Assembly: GCF_028640845.1 (NCBI RefSeq)
Contig: NC_080542.1
Location: forward strand, 149,915,298-149,979,297
DNA from: Ahaetulla prasina
Lineage: Eukaryota; Chordata; Lepidosauria; Squamata; Colubridae
DNA length: 64,000 nucleotides
Direction: 5' to 3'
Shown: piece by piece, positions 1 to 11,084 of the stretch
Position numbering within the stretch: position 1 is the first letter of the stretch
Layout: the number at the start of each line of letters is the position of its first letter
The notes under the pieces: model-generated
Seen by the model: only the letters and a program-made list of their open reading frames with translations
Database searches by the model: none
What the model was told of the DNA's origin: nothing
Made by a program: the position numbers and the translations under genes

Positions 1-480
1 CCACAGGTTTAGCAGAAATTGAGGTGACCTTCCCAAAATGTGTGTGTGGAGGGGTCCTTGCACTCCCCACTCAGGGTGGAGAGCCAAGGTGGGGGGAGGT
101 TCCCAAGGGGCAAAACTCGGTGGGGGTGGGGGAGGGTATGGGTGCAAACTAGCATTCTCAGAAAAGGCTGCTTGCCCAGGACTGCAGGAGATGCAGGAAA
201 GAGCCCCCACCAGGAAGGATTTGATTCAGACGGCCTTGGAGGGGCAGCTGGGAGGCCAAGGAGGAGACTGGGGTGGTCAGGGGGGAACCTGGAGGAAGAT
301 GACTTGGGGCAACCCTGGGCGACCCTTGGAGACAACCTGGAGCTGCAACAGGAGCAGCTAAAGCCCCAGAAAACCAGGGTCTTTCGAGAATGGAGCCAAC
401 TGTGGGGCGCTGCCAGCTTTGGACACCAACCCTCCCCTCCTGTAACCCCCAAAAGGAACATTTCCAAGAATTGAACAGGT

Positions 481-490
481 GCATAAAAAG
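481..490 (+). promoter_or_regulatory. TATA-like box upstream of GIMAP copy 1
   Basis: A GCATAAAAAG element lies about 220 bases before the start codon. The same element (GCATAAAAGG) stands before the second GIMAP copy at 27381-27390 in otherwise diverged flank. Conservation between the copies supports a core-promoter role, but the transcription start and any 5' intron cannot be fixed from sequence: copy 1 carries about 120 extra bases between this box and the coding exon. Confidence 0.35.
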
Positions 491-703
491 GGGGGTGGCA
501 TTTGGGAAAGATCAGATGGGTCAGCTTCACGAGCAGTGAGGAGGGGTTGGCTCTTTTTTTAACCCCCCTCCAATTCCTCTGTTTGTCTTCTGGGGGAGGC
601 GAGTTGCTGGCAACCTCCGAGCAAGACCACCTCTCCTTTGGCTGACTCTGTTTTGCTTTTTATCCAGGAATCCCAGGTTTTGTATTGTGCAACGTGTCTG
701 GAA

Positions 704-1475
704 ATGGCTGGAGGCATCCAAGGTAAAGTATTGGCCCCTGAGGGTACAATGTGGGGTACAATGGAAGTCACTGTTGGAGGGAGAAGCTATGATGGCCGTA
801 CGCTGCTGACTGTGTCTCCTTTTTCTCTCCTCTCCCCTTTTGGTTGAAGGGCCTGAACGGAGGATCGTCCTAGTGGGCAAAACTGGAAATGGGAAAAGTG
901 CGACAGGAAACACAATCCTAGGAAGCAAAGTCTTTGAGTTTGGGCGGTCACTTCGGTCAGTAACAGAAGCATGCCAAAAGGAAGAGGCGCAGCTGAACGG
1001 CAGGAAGGTTGTGGTTGTTGATACACCTAGCTTTTTCCACACCAGCCGTTCAAACACAGATATTACTGCAGAAGTGAGCAAGTGCATAAAATTTTGCACC
1101 CCAGGTCCTCACGTCATTCTGCAGGTGATGCGTCTTGGCCGTTTCACCCAGAATGAGAAGGACACGGCTCAGCTGATCAAAGAGAGTATTGGCCTTAAAG
1201 CCAAGAATTACATCATCTTCTTGTTCACCCGCAAAGATTACCTGGAAGGTGACTCACTTGAAAACTTCATATCTGTCCAAGATGAAAACCTGAAGGAATA
1301 TATGGCTGAATGTGGGAACCGATACCTGGCTTTCAACAATGAGGCCAAAGGAGCAGAACAAAAGGCTCAGGTGGCCAAACTGATGGCCATGATTGATGAT
1401 CTGGTGCACATGAACAAATATGCTCCTTGTTACACAGAAGACATGATGAACTTCAATGAAACCCATAACTTATGA
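704..1475 (+). CDS. GIMAP-type (AIG1) GTPase, copy 1
   Basis: This is a GTPase of immunity-associated protein family; relatives act on lymphocyte intracellular membranes. I read two coding exons, 704-722 and 850-1475. The first has ATG and six codons and ends in phase 1 before GTAAAG. The second follows an AG at 848-849 and completes a Gly codon, giving 214 residues. Visible motifs are the P-loop GKTGNGKS (residues 16-23), the switch-I region around residues 38-48, DTPS at residues 64-67 where the family has DTPG, and TRKD as the G4 motif. The protein stops just after the AIG1 domain (CYTEDMMN then eleven bases to stop region), whereas typical GIMAPs continue for about 80-100 residues of coiled coil or membrane anchor. 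The paralogue at 27482-28245 ends at the same place. The 3' UTR is cut by an L1 at about 1518. Which GIMAP number it corresponds to is not decidable here. Confidence 0.85.
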
Positions 1476-1535
1476 TTGTTTCCCTTTCCATCAAAGAACA
1501 GAAAGTCTCTCTACTTAGGTTTTTTTTTGTTTCAT

Positions 1536-3410
1536 TTTTTTTGTTTCATTTTTGTTTCAAATGATACCGGTACTTAAGAATGATATCAAATTTCAGGAAT
1601 GGCAAAAGGGGGTTAATAACTTTGTATGGATGGGCAAAAAACCAAGAATAAAATTAAAAATAATGCAGGATACAAGGGAAAGGGGGGGTCTTAAAATGCC
1701 TAATTTAAAATTGTATTATGAAGCAGTTGTCTTATCATTAATTACTGATTGGATTAATTTAACTGAGGAAAGAGTTTTGAATATAGAAGGTTATGGTTTG
1801 TTATATGGGTGGCATGCCTATTTATTATATGATAAGAAAGTAGATAAAATATTTAAAAATAATATAATTAGAAATGCATTATTGAGGGTGTGGAGGAAAT
1901 ATCAATATAAATTAGATGGAAAGATTCCAATATGGGCAATCCCGAGACACATGATAGAAAATATATATATCAAAAGATGGAGGTAGTTACCTATAAAGAA
2001 CTTCTTTGTATGGAAAAGGGGGAATTACAATTAAAATCCAGAGAAAAGATGGGGGAAGAAGGGAAAAATTATACGGTTCCAATATGGACAATTACAAGCT
2101 AGATGGAAATTAGATCAAAAAATAGGTGTTAAGCAAACTGAGGATAATTTGTTAAAACAAATGAGAGATCAAGGCCAACAGCATATTAAGAGGTTGTATA
2201 ATGTATTAGTAGAAATAGACTCAGAGACTGAATTGGTTAAGGATTGTATGATTAAGTGGGCACAAAATTTTCAGCAACCAGTAATGTTGGAAACTTGGGA
2301 AAGAATTTGGGTGAGGAATGTTAAATTTACACAAGCGCAAAATATGAGAGAGAATTTTTATAAGATGTTTTATAGATGGCATTTAGACCCCAAAAAGTTG
2401 TCATGTATGTATCCTAATGTACAGGCTAAATGGAGATGCGATTGTGAAGATGCCACTTATTACCATATATGGTGGACTTGTAAAAAAGTTAAAGCATTTG
2501 GATTAAAGTATGGTGGATCATGCAGAATATTTTGAAAAAGAAGATTAAGTTTACTCCGCAGTTCTTTCTACTAGGAATAATTATGGATTGTACAGCTATA
2601 GAGACTAAATTGATTTTGAACTTAATAACAGTCGCAAGACTTTTGATTGCTCAATATTGGAAGAAAGAAGAATTACCTACAATTGAAGAATGGACACTCA
2701 AAGTATCAAATCTGGCAGAAATGGCAAAAAATTCTGCTTACTTGAAAGACTATACAGAGGAAAAATATATTTTAGAATGGAAAATGTGGATTGATTATAT
2801 TCAAAATAAGTATCAAATAAAAAAATATCGAATAGCATATGAGTAAATTTAGGAAATATTTTGTATTAGATATATTTCTGAAGGAGAGGGGAATTGAGAG
2901 TGTGATTATGTGTGGAGTGACTAGAGATTATAATTTAGGAATTATTTTGGATTATGATTGTTAGTTTTGATACCCTTGTTCTGGGAAGTCGGGGTGGGGG
3001 GTAAGGGGGAGGGGAATTGGGGGGTTGAGGCTAGAGATGGAGTGATGGTTAATGTACAGGGATTATTGAAGATGTATAAATATAATTAATGTAGGGTCGG
3101 GTCTGCCCAGTTACCATTTTAGAACGGTGGGGAGGGAGAAAAGAGGAGAGAGTAGGAGGTAGGAAAGAGGAGAAGAGGAAGGAAGAGGGGTAGAAGAAGG
3201 AGAAGGAAGGTGGAGGGTGGAGGGAGGAGAGGATGTAGATAAGAGAAGGAGAGGAAGGTCTGGAAAGTAGAAGAAGGTAGAAGAGGGAAGAGTGTTAAAA
3301 AGGGGGGTGGTGACTGGGCAAACCCGACTAATTGTATATAACTGTACATTGGATGAGCTGTTTGATATGATTGTAAAAATAAAAACAAATTATGAAAAAA
3401 AAAAGAATAG
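1536..3410 (+). mobile_element. L1 LINE, 5'-truncated 3' part
   Basis: The segment holds the C-terminal part of L1 ORF2 in broken frames (1552-1986, 2149-2535, 2520-2846). The typical WNGKKPRIK-like motif appears as WMGKKPRIK, followed by the C-terminal cysteine motif region (MYPNVQAKWRCDCEDATYYHIWWTC). A G-rich 3' UTR with GGGAAGTCGGGG and an A-rich end near 3400 follow. A deletion and stops break the frame relative to the related copy at 62573-63822, so it is dead. It interrupts the 3' UTR of GIMAP copy 1 on the left and abuts the 3'-truncated end of a minus-strand CR1-group LINE at 3411. Confidence 0.8.
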
Positions 3411-4356
3411 GTCTGGCAAATGTTTTGTATGCTCTAGTTAGTAGTGTAGAGTTTTTTGAAAAGAAGCTGCATAAAATTATGTTTACAACTCTTAGGGCCT
3501 TTTTTGCTATGTAGTTGCAGTGGGCTTTGGCATTAAGGTCATTAGATATAAGAACTCCAAGGTCTTTGACAGGGTGGGGGTCGTCAGTTAGGTAATGTCC
3601 ATCCAGTTTGTACTTGATGTTGGGGTTCTTTTTTCCAATATGTAAGACTGAGCATTTGCTGGTTGAGATTTGGAGTTGCCATGTTTTAGACCAATCAGAA
3701 ATTAAGTCAAGGTCTTCTTGAAGGGTAGAAGTATTATTAGTGGTATTAAATAGTTTGACATCGTCAGCAAAGAGAACACAATAATTTGAGATTAAGTCAC
3801 AGAGATCATTTATGTATAGTATGAAGAGTGTTGGTCCAAGAACACTACCTTGGGGATTGCCACTTTTGACAGGAACAGGATTTGATATAGCGTTGCCAAT
3901 TTTGACCACTTGTTGTCTGTTTGACAGAAAGGCATTTATCCAATTGTGAAGAGGTCCCGAAATACCGTAGGATTTTAGTTTAAGGAATAGTTTATCATGT
4001 ACTACTGAATCAAAAGCTTTGCAGAAGTCTATGTAGATTGCATCTATTGCTTTTCCTTGATCAAGGTTGGTAGTCCATATATTTTTGCAGTGGAGTAGTT
4101 GTAGGTTACAAGACAATTTTTTTCTGAAACCAAATTGTTTATTAGATAGAAGGTTGTTTGTTTCAAGATGGAGTGTAATGGATTGGTTAATGATGGATTC
4201 CATTACTTTGCCTGAGACGCAACATAGAGAGATAGGTCTGTAATTTTCAACAAGGCTTGGGTCTCCTTTTTTGAAGATAGGGATGACTGTGGCTAGAGAC
4301 CAGAGTTTTGGAAGGGGAACAAGTTTTGAAGGCTTTATTAAAGATTATGCTTAGGG
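3411..4356 (-). mobile_element. CR1-group LINE 'X1', reverse transcriptase segment
   Basis: The minus-strand frame 4203-3411 encodes a LINE reverse transcriptase: [24 protein letters not shown] and the catalytic LFADD are all visible. It is close to the copy at 8266-9537. This is the inner 3' part of one element whose other pieces lie at 6947-8078 and 13103-13345. It is split by the L1 inserted at 4357-6946 and ends at 3411 where another L1 begins. The family is CR1-like (Jockey group); the exact clade was not determined. Confidence 0.8.
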
Positions 4357-6946
4357 CATATAAAGAGATTGTACAATGTGTTGCTTGAAATAGATTCGGA
4401 AAAGGATTTGGTAAAGGACTGTATGATAAAATGGGCACAGAATATTCAGGAACCAATAATGTTGGAAACATTGGAGAAAATCTGGGTTAGAAATGTTAAG
4501 TATACACAAGCACAGAATTTAAGGGAAAATTTTTATAAGATGTTTTATAGATGGCACTTAGATCCCAAAAAATTATCATGTATGTATCCTGATATCCAAG
4601 CGAAATGTTGGAGGTGTGATTGTGATGATGCTACATATTTTCATATTTGGTGGACTTGCAAGAAAATTAAGGCCTTTTGGATAAGAATTTGGTGGATTAT
4701 TCAAAATGTACTGAAGAAGAAGATAAAGTTCCTGCCGCAATTTTTTCTTTTGGGAATTATAACAGATTGTACAGGGATTGAGACTAAATTGATTCTGAAT
4801 TTAATAACAGCAGAAAGACTGTTGATTGGACAATACTGGAAGAAAGAAGAGGTACCTACAATAGAAGAATGGATATTGAAAGTCATTAATTTGGCTGAGA
4901 TGGCTAAAATCTCAGCTTTTTTAAAAGACAATACGCAGGAAAGATATTTAATTGAATGGAAAAAATGGACTGATTATCTACAAAATAGATATCAGATTAA
5001 GAAATATCAGATTGCCTTTGAATAATTAGGAAGTATTATTTTATTTATTTTATTTTTTATTTTTTTATTCAAAAAGTTTTACAAAAATTTTTTCCCCCCC
5101 TTTCCCACCAACCCCCCTCCCTTCACAAACCCCCTCCCCCCTCCCCCCCTGACTTCCCGGAACAAGCACAAGGTATAGTTAAAAATAAAACAAACATATG
5201 CTAAAAAAAATTTTCCCCCCAAAACTATTATACCAATTTTCCCTCTCTAGCTCTGACTTCCTCCTTACATAACCAAAATCCTTCAAAAAATTAACAATAA
5301 ACAGTAATAAAATATATAAATCAATAGAACAAATTAATCCTAAAGTATTTAAAACCAGCTAAAGCATAAAAATCCAATCCAATTCAGAGAATATCTCCCT
5401 TTTAGCTTCTATAACCATATAATTTTTCCCCCAAGTCTTTCTTACATAAGATCTTTCGAGAATATTCTATTTAAAATTCAATACAACAGATTATAAAATT
5501 TCAATACAGGGAAATTACAATATCTATTCAACTTTAGTCCTTCCTCGTCAAAATCCAGTATAAATCCAAATATCTAGTCTTTTATGATAGTTATAAAACA
5601 TATAATCAACCCATTTCTTCCAGATCTTCCTCACGTATTGTCTTTCAGGGACGCTAATATCTTTTTCTGTTAATATTTAAAAAAAAAAAAATTCTTTCAA
5701 GGATGATACTTTTGTCTCTTGCCATTTTTTTTGATGCATTAGTCTCTGTCTTTCCTTCATTATCCTTTTGAAAAGTCAGTCGCAATATTTCCTAATAGTT
5801 CTTTATGTCCAAGAATCCACGAGTTACTGCCGTATATTCCCTCAATCCGAAAAGAGAACTCTTGGAAAGCATTAACCCTGTGAATTTTTCCATTTTGGGA
5901 TACAGCCTCCTGTAGCACAAATTCAGGCATTTCATCCAAACTTTTTAAAAAAGGCTTCTTTACATTAACTTGTTTATTCAGGATCCTATCTTCATATTTA
6001 TCCACTTTTGTTTGTATCTCCTCCATTCCATATTCCAAGTCCTGATTACATTGGTTAATTTCCTCCAAACTCTCATCCAAAACGCCTCCATTTTTTTCCA
6101 ATTCGTATTTTTGAATACATTCTTTCTGTATAATCCTGTATAAAGTCACGAATCCATTCTTCTGAAAAAACCTTCTTGGCAAAGTTCTTGCTGAAAATCC
6201 CCTTATAAAATACTTAAACAAACTAAAATAATCCAAGAATCCACAGTCCAGTACAATAAGATAAAATCTCCATTCAGTTTCACTTTCTCAGCAAGTAAAC
6301 GCCATTTTATTTCATTGTGTTGATTGTAGATGAGAGAAAAAAATTTTTTTTAAAAAAAAATAGAAGTCAGATTTAATACTTGCAATTTAAATGACTGATC
6401 TCCTGTGTTTATTCCGTCTGCTTATAAATATCCATAACAATCACTTGAAGCAGAAGTGGTCGCTCTCTTCTCTGTCTGCATGAAGCAGAAACACGCTGGG
6501 GCTGGAGCTGCTGCAGAAGGATTTCCAGGGAACTTTCCCTTTCGAGTTCCCCAAACGGGGCCTCTAGAGAGAGCTCTACCTTTCCTTCTTCTTGCTCTTT
6601 CCCTTCCCCTTACCGGGGAAGGTACTTTCAGCCACTGTTTTCGCCGGCTTTTTACAGAATCCCAGCGCGGGCGCCCTTAGGGCATCCTTCGGAGAGAGCA
6701 GAGCCACCAGAAGTCGCCAGGAAGTATTTTATGTAATGGGGAGGGGGTTGGGAGATGAAAAGATTTGGATGAGGTTAATTGGATTAGAAGGGAAAAATTT
6801 TACTCTATGTTTGGTTTATGTATAACAATATATTGTGATTGACCCGGGAAGCCGGGGGGGGGGAGGAGGGGGGAAGGGGGTTTTCTGGGAGGGAGGGGGA
6901 AAAAAAGGGGGGAAATGTTTTTGTTTTTTTAAAACTTTTTCAATAA
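4357..6946 (+). mobile_element. L1 LINE (split) inserted in CR1-group LINE X1
   Basis: A 5'-truncated L1 carries an intact C-terminal ORF2 frame (4369-5025, 218 codons) containing the CWRCDCDDATYFHIWWTC zinc-finger-like motif. Its 3' UTR continues at 6729-6946 and ends in AATAAAAA. A 17-base target duplication, AAAGATTATGCTTAGGG, is readable at 4340-4356 and 6947-6963. The uninterrupted relative of the target is at about 9649-9666. Bases 5038-6718 inside it are a second insertion on the minus strand. Confidence 0.85.
5038..6718 (-). mobile_element. HAL1-like nonautonomous L1 derivative
   Basis: On the minus strand this reads 5' UTR (6718 down to about 6300, GC-richer), one frame of 158 codons (6236-5760) rich in Glu, Lys and Asn with coiled-coil character, then directly an L1-type ORF2 C-terminus remnant and 3' UTR. 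The remnant translates to a KIWKKWVDY-like string matching EWKKWTDYL of the host L1, and the C/T-rich end is at 5038. No reverse transcriptase or endonuclease is present. A 10-base target duplication AGGAAGTATT is seen at 5028-5037 and 6719-6728. The layout resembles mammalian HAL1 (ORF1 without ORF2). The 5' end, GCGACTTCTGGTGGCTCTGC on the minus strand, resembles that of the element at 53967-54721. Confidence 0.65.
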
Positions 6947-8078
6947 AAAGATTATGCTTAGGGGTTCAGCTACATTAATTGAAAGTTTTTTAAAAAAGTA
7001 TGCACATAGTCCATCTGGTCCGATAGATAATGATGGTTTTAGGTTGCGAAGGGCTTTTTCAAAATTATCTTCTGTGAAGTCTATATGTGTTAGGTCGTTG
7101 TTATCTTCTGTGGAATCTATATGTGTTAAGTCATTGTTAACATTTTTGGTACGATTAAGGAATGTTGGATATGAGCCATCACTGTTTACAAAGACTGAGC
7201 CGAAGAATGTGTTAAAGAGGTTTGCTTTAACTGTTTCGTCAGTACATTCTTTACCATTAGGTTCTTTTAGTGGTGGAATGGATCTTGTTTCTTTAAGTTT
7301 ATTGTTTACAAAATTATAAAAAGCATGACTGAAATTGGTGTGTAGAGGTCTTCTTCTTGTTTGGTGTGGTAAGTGTTACATTCTGTTTTTATTTGGTTGC
7401 AAATATTTTTGTAGCGATTTTTGAAGTTTGCTACATAACCCTTTTTGGTTTTTTCCCAGAGGGATTTTTTTTTTGATTGCAGCTTTTTTATTGATATGGG
7501 AAATTTGCTTTTCCTTTTGATTTTGGTGATGATTTGTGGTACATATAGTTTGATGATTTTATTGATTTCAAGTAGGAATACTTTATAGTGGTCAACTGTA
7601 GTGATACAGGTAGAGAATAAATTGTGCCAGTCAAGAAATGAGAGATCATTATTTATAAGGTCATAGTTGGCTTTTTTTAAATTGTAGTTTGGGGTACTAT
7701 TGTTGAGAGGATTTATGCGAGGGCGTATGTTTAGATAAAAGTCTATCATGCAGTGGTCACTGTTGGAAAAGGGTTCTTTTACTTGTAGTCCATAAATTGA
7801 GTTTGCGTTATTGCAAAAAATAAGGTCGAGGCAGTTCATGAGTCTAGTATTGTTAGTTACTAGTTGTTCAAGGCCAAGGTTTGTGACTGCGTTGTAAAGA
7901 GTAGTATGGATTGGTTCGGTTGTACATTCATTTGTTTTCCAGTTTATAGAAGGTAGATTTAGGTCTCCCAGAAAGATGAGAGGATATGGGCAAGAGGTAG
8001 CCCATGTTAGTAGTGAGGTTAACATATTTGCATGAGCGAAGTCGTAGTCAGGGGCTCTGTAGCATAGTATGAATCTTA
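6947..8078 (-). mobile_element. CR1-group LINE 'X1', endonuclease segment
   Basis: The minus-strand frame 8025-7306 (239 codons) carries the end of an apurinic-type endonuclease domain (LIFLGDLNLP, SDHCMIDF) and the linker before the reverse transcriptase. It continues directly from the X1 piece at 3411-4356 once the L1 insertion is removed. At about 8071-8078 it is interrupted by the full-length relative X2 and resumes at about 13103. Confidence 0.75.
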
Positions 8079-8265
8079 TTTTATTTATTTATTTATTTAT
8101 TTTGTCATAACAATATATGTAGGTATCATACAAAAAGATTATATAATATATAAACACATATATGGGTAAATATAAGGAGATATAAGCATATATATATATA
8201 GGAAGAAGAAAAGAAAAACAATAGGACAGGAACGGTAGGCACATTTGTGCGCTTATGCATGCCCC

Positions 8266-9537
8266 TTATGGTCCCCTTAGGAATGGGGTGAGGTCAACAG
8301 TAGACAGTTTTTGGTTGAAGATTTTAGGATTATGGGAAGAGACCACAGAGTCTGGTAAAATATTCCAAGCACTGATGATTCTGTTACAGAAGTCATATTT
8401 TCTGCAATCTAGATTAAAGCGGTTGACATTAAGTTTAAATCTATTGGTTGCTCTAGTATTATTGCAATTGAAGCTGAAGTAGTCTTTAACAGGAAGGACA
8501 TTACAATAGATGATTCTGTGAGTTAAACTTAGGTCTTGTCGTAGGCGACAGAGTTCCAAGTTTTCTAAGCCTAGGATTTCAAGTCTGGTGGGATAAGGTA
8601 TTTTGTTGTTTTCAGAGGAATGGAAAACTCTTCTTGTAAAATATTTCTGGACACATTCAATTGTATTGATGTCAGAGATGTGGTGAGGGTTCCAAACAGG
8701 CAAGCTGTATTCTAGAATTGGTCTAGCAAATATTTTATATGCTCTGGTTAGTAGTGTGGTGTTTTTGGAAAAGAAGCTACGCAAGGTTAGGTTTACAACT
8801 CTTAGAGCTTTTTTTGCTATGTAGTTGCAGTGGGCTTTGGCACTTAGATCATTTGACATGAAAACTCCGAGGTCTTTAACGGGAATGGGGTCATCTGTAA
8901 GGTAATGTCCATCTAGTATGTACTTAGTGTTTGGGTTCTTTTTTCCTATATGTAAGACTGAGCATTTGCTGGTTGAGATTTGGAGTTGCCAAGTTTTAGA
9001 CCAAGCGGTTAGATGATCAAGGTCTTTTTGAATGATGGATGTATTGTCTGTGGTGTTAAATAGTTTGACATTGTCAGCAAAGAGAGCACAATTACTTGAG
9101 ATATGGTCACAAAGATCATTAATGTATAGTATGAAGAGTGTTGGTCCAAGGACGCTGCCTTGAGCAACGCCACTCTTGACAGGAACAGGATTTGATAAAG
9201 CATTGCCAATTTTGACCACTTGTTGTCTGTTAGACAGAAAAGCAGATATCCATTTGTGAAGGGGTCCTGAGATGCCATAGGATTTTAGTTTTAGGAGAAG
9301 TTTATCGTGTACTATTGAGTCAAAAGCTTTGCAGAAGTCTATGTAGATTGCATCTATTGTTTTGCCTTGATCAAGATTTGTAGTCCATATGTTTTTACAG
9401 TGGAGTAGTTGTAAGCTACATGATAATTTTTTCCGGAAACCAAATTGTTTATTGGAAAGTAGGTTGTTAGTTTCTAAGTGTGAAGTAATGGATTGGTTGA
9501 TGATTGATTCCAAGACTTTGCAGGTGACGCAGCACAA
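8266..9537 (-). pseudogene. LINE X2 ORF2, reverse transcriptase part
   Basis: The 423-codon frame has the reverse transcriptase blocks QFGFRKK, DFCKAFDSI, AQGSVLGP and FLSNRQQVV, followed by the C-terminal region ending in TPFLRGP. The catalytic motif reads LFADN instead of LFADD, so the second active-site aspartate is lost; the sibling X1 keeps LFADD. A frame break separates it from the endonuclease part upstream, around 9540-10056. Confidence 0.8.
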
Positions 9538-10055
9538 AGAGATAGGTCTGTAATTTTCGACTAAGCTGGGGTCTCCTTTTTTGAAGATGGGGATGACTGT
9601 GGCTAGTGACCAAAGTTTGGGAAGGGAACTGGTAGTGAAGGCTTTATCAAAGATTATGCTTAGGGGTTCTGCTATATTAATGGAAAGTTTTTTTAAGAAG
9701 TATGCACATAGTCCATTGGGTCCAATAGATAGCGATGGTTTTAAGTTATGAAGAGCTTTTCCAATGTTATCTTCTGTGAAATCTATATGATTTAAGTCAT
9801 CATAATCATTGCTGGTACATTTGTGGAATGTCGGATGTGTGTTATTGGAGTTAACAAAAACTGAGCCAAAGAAAATGTTGAAGAGGTTTGCTTTAACTGT
9901 TTTGTCATTGCATTCTTTGTTGTTAAAATCTTTTAGTGGTGGGATGGATCTTGAGTCTTTAAGTTTATTGTTAACAAAATTATAAAAGGCACGATTGGAA
10001 TTTGTGCGCAGAAGGTTCTCTTCTTGCTTGGTGTGGTAATTTGTGCATTCAGTTT

Positions 10056-11030
10056 TTATTTGGTTGCATATATTTCCGTAGCGGATTTTGAAATATGCAA
10101 CATAGCCTTTTTTGTTTCTTCTCCAGAGGGATTTTTTTTTGATTGAAGCTTTTTTATTGATATGGGTAGTTTGCTTTTCCTGATCATGGTAGTCATTTGT
10201 GGTACATATAGTTTAATGACTCTATTGATCTCAAGTAGGAAGACTCTATAGTGGTCTTCAGCGGTTATGCAGGTTGCAAATAGATTTTGCCAGTCCAGAA
10301 ATGAAAGATCGTTGTTTATAAGGTCGTAATTGGCTTTTTTGAAGTTGTAGTTGGGAATACTATTGTTATGACGATTTAAGTATGGACGTATATTGAGACA
10401 AAAATCAATCATGCAGTGGTCACTGTTGGAAAAAGGTTCTTTAATTTGTAGTCCGTAAATTGAATTTGGGTTGTTGCAGAAGATGAGATCAAGGCAGTTG
10501 TTGAGTCTTGTATTATTGGTTACAAGTTGTTCAAGACCTAGGTTTGTAACAGCGTTGTATAGTGTAGTATGGATTGGGTCAGTTGAACATTCATTAGTTA
10601 TCCAGTTAATGAGAGGTAGATTTAGGTCACCCAGGAAGATGAGAGGATATGGGCAAGAGGTAGCCCATGTTAGCATTGAGGTTAGCATATTTGCATGGTT
10701 AATGTCATAGTCAGGGGCTATGTAGCATAGTAAGAATCGAAGAATAGTGTTAAGGGATAGGTCGCATACAATAGTTTCAGGAAGAGAAAGTTTATGTGCT
10801 ACTTGGATATTTTTTAGGTTCAGTGACTTTTTGTAAAAGATAGCCACTCTACCACCTCTTCGGTTTTCATGATCTGATCGATAGACTTGATATTCTTTGT
10901 TTGAGATAATGGAGTCAGGAAGGGATGAGTTCAGCCATGTTTCACAAACAAAAATGATATCAAATGTGCCACTGTTTAACAAGAGGATAAGTTCAGGTAA
11001 TTTGTTAACAATGCTTCTTGCATTTATCAA
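10056..11030 (-). pseudogene. LINE X2 ORF2, endonuclease part
   Basis: The 324-codon frame begins around INARSIVNK and contains the AP-endonuclease-like blocks FVCETWL, YRSDHENRRGGRVAIFYK, FLGDLNLP and NSDHCMIDF, so the usual catalytic E, D and SDH residues are present. The frame is lost before the reverse transcriptase. In a living element this and the 8266-9537 frame would be one polyprotein that nicks target DNA and primes reverse transcription. Confidence 0.75.
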
Positions 11031-11084
11031 TTTGAATTTGAGATCTGTAGTGATTGGTGTTGAAGAGGTAAGGGGCGTGCATAC

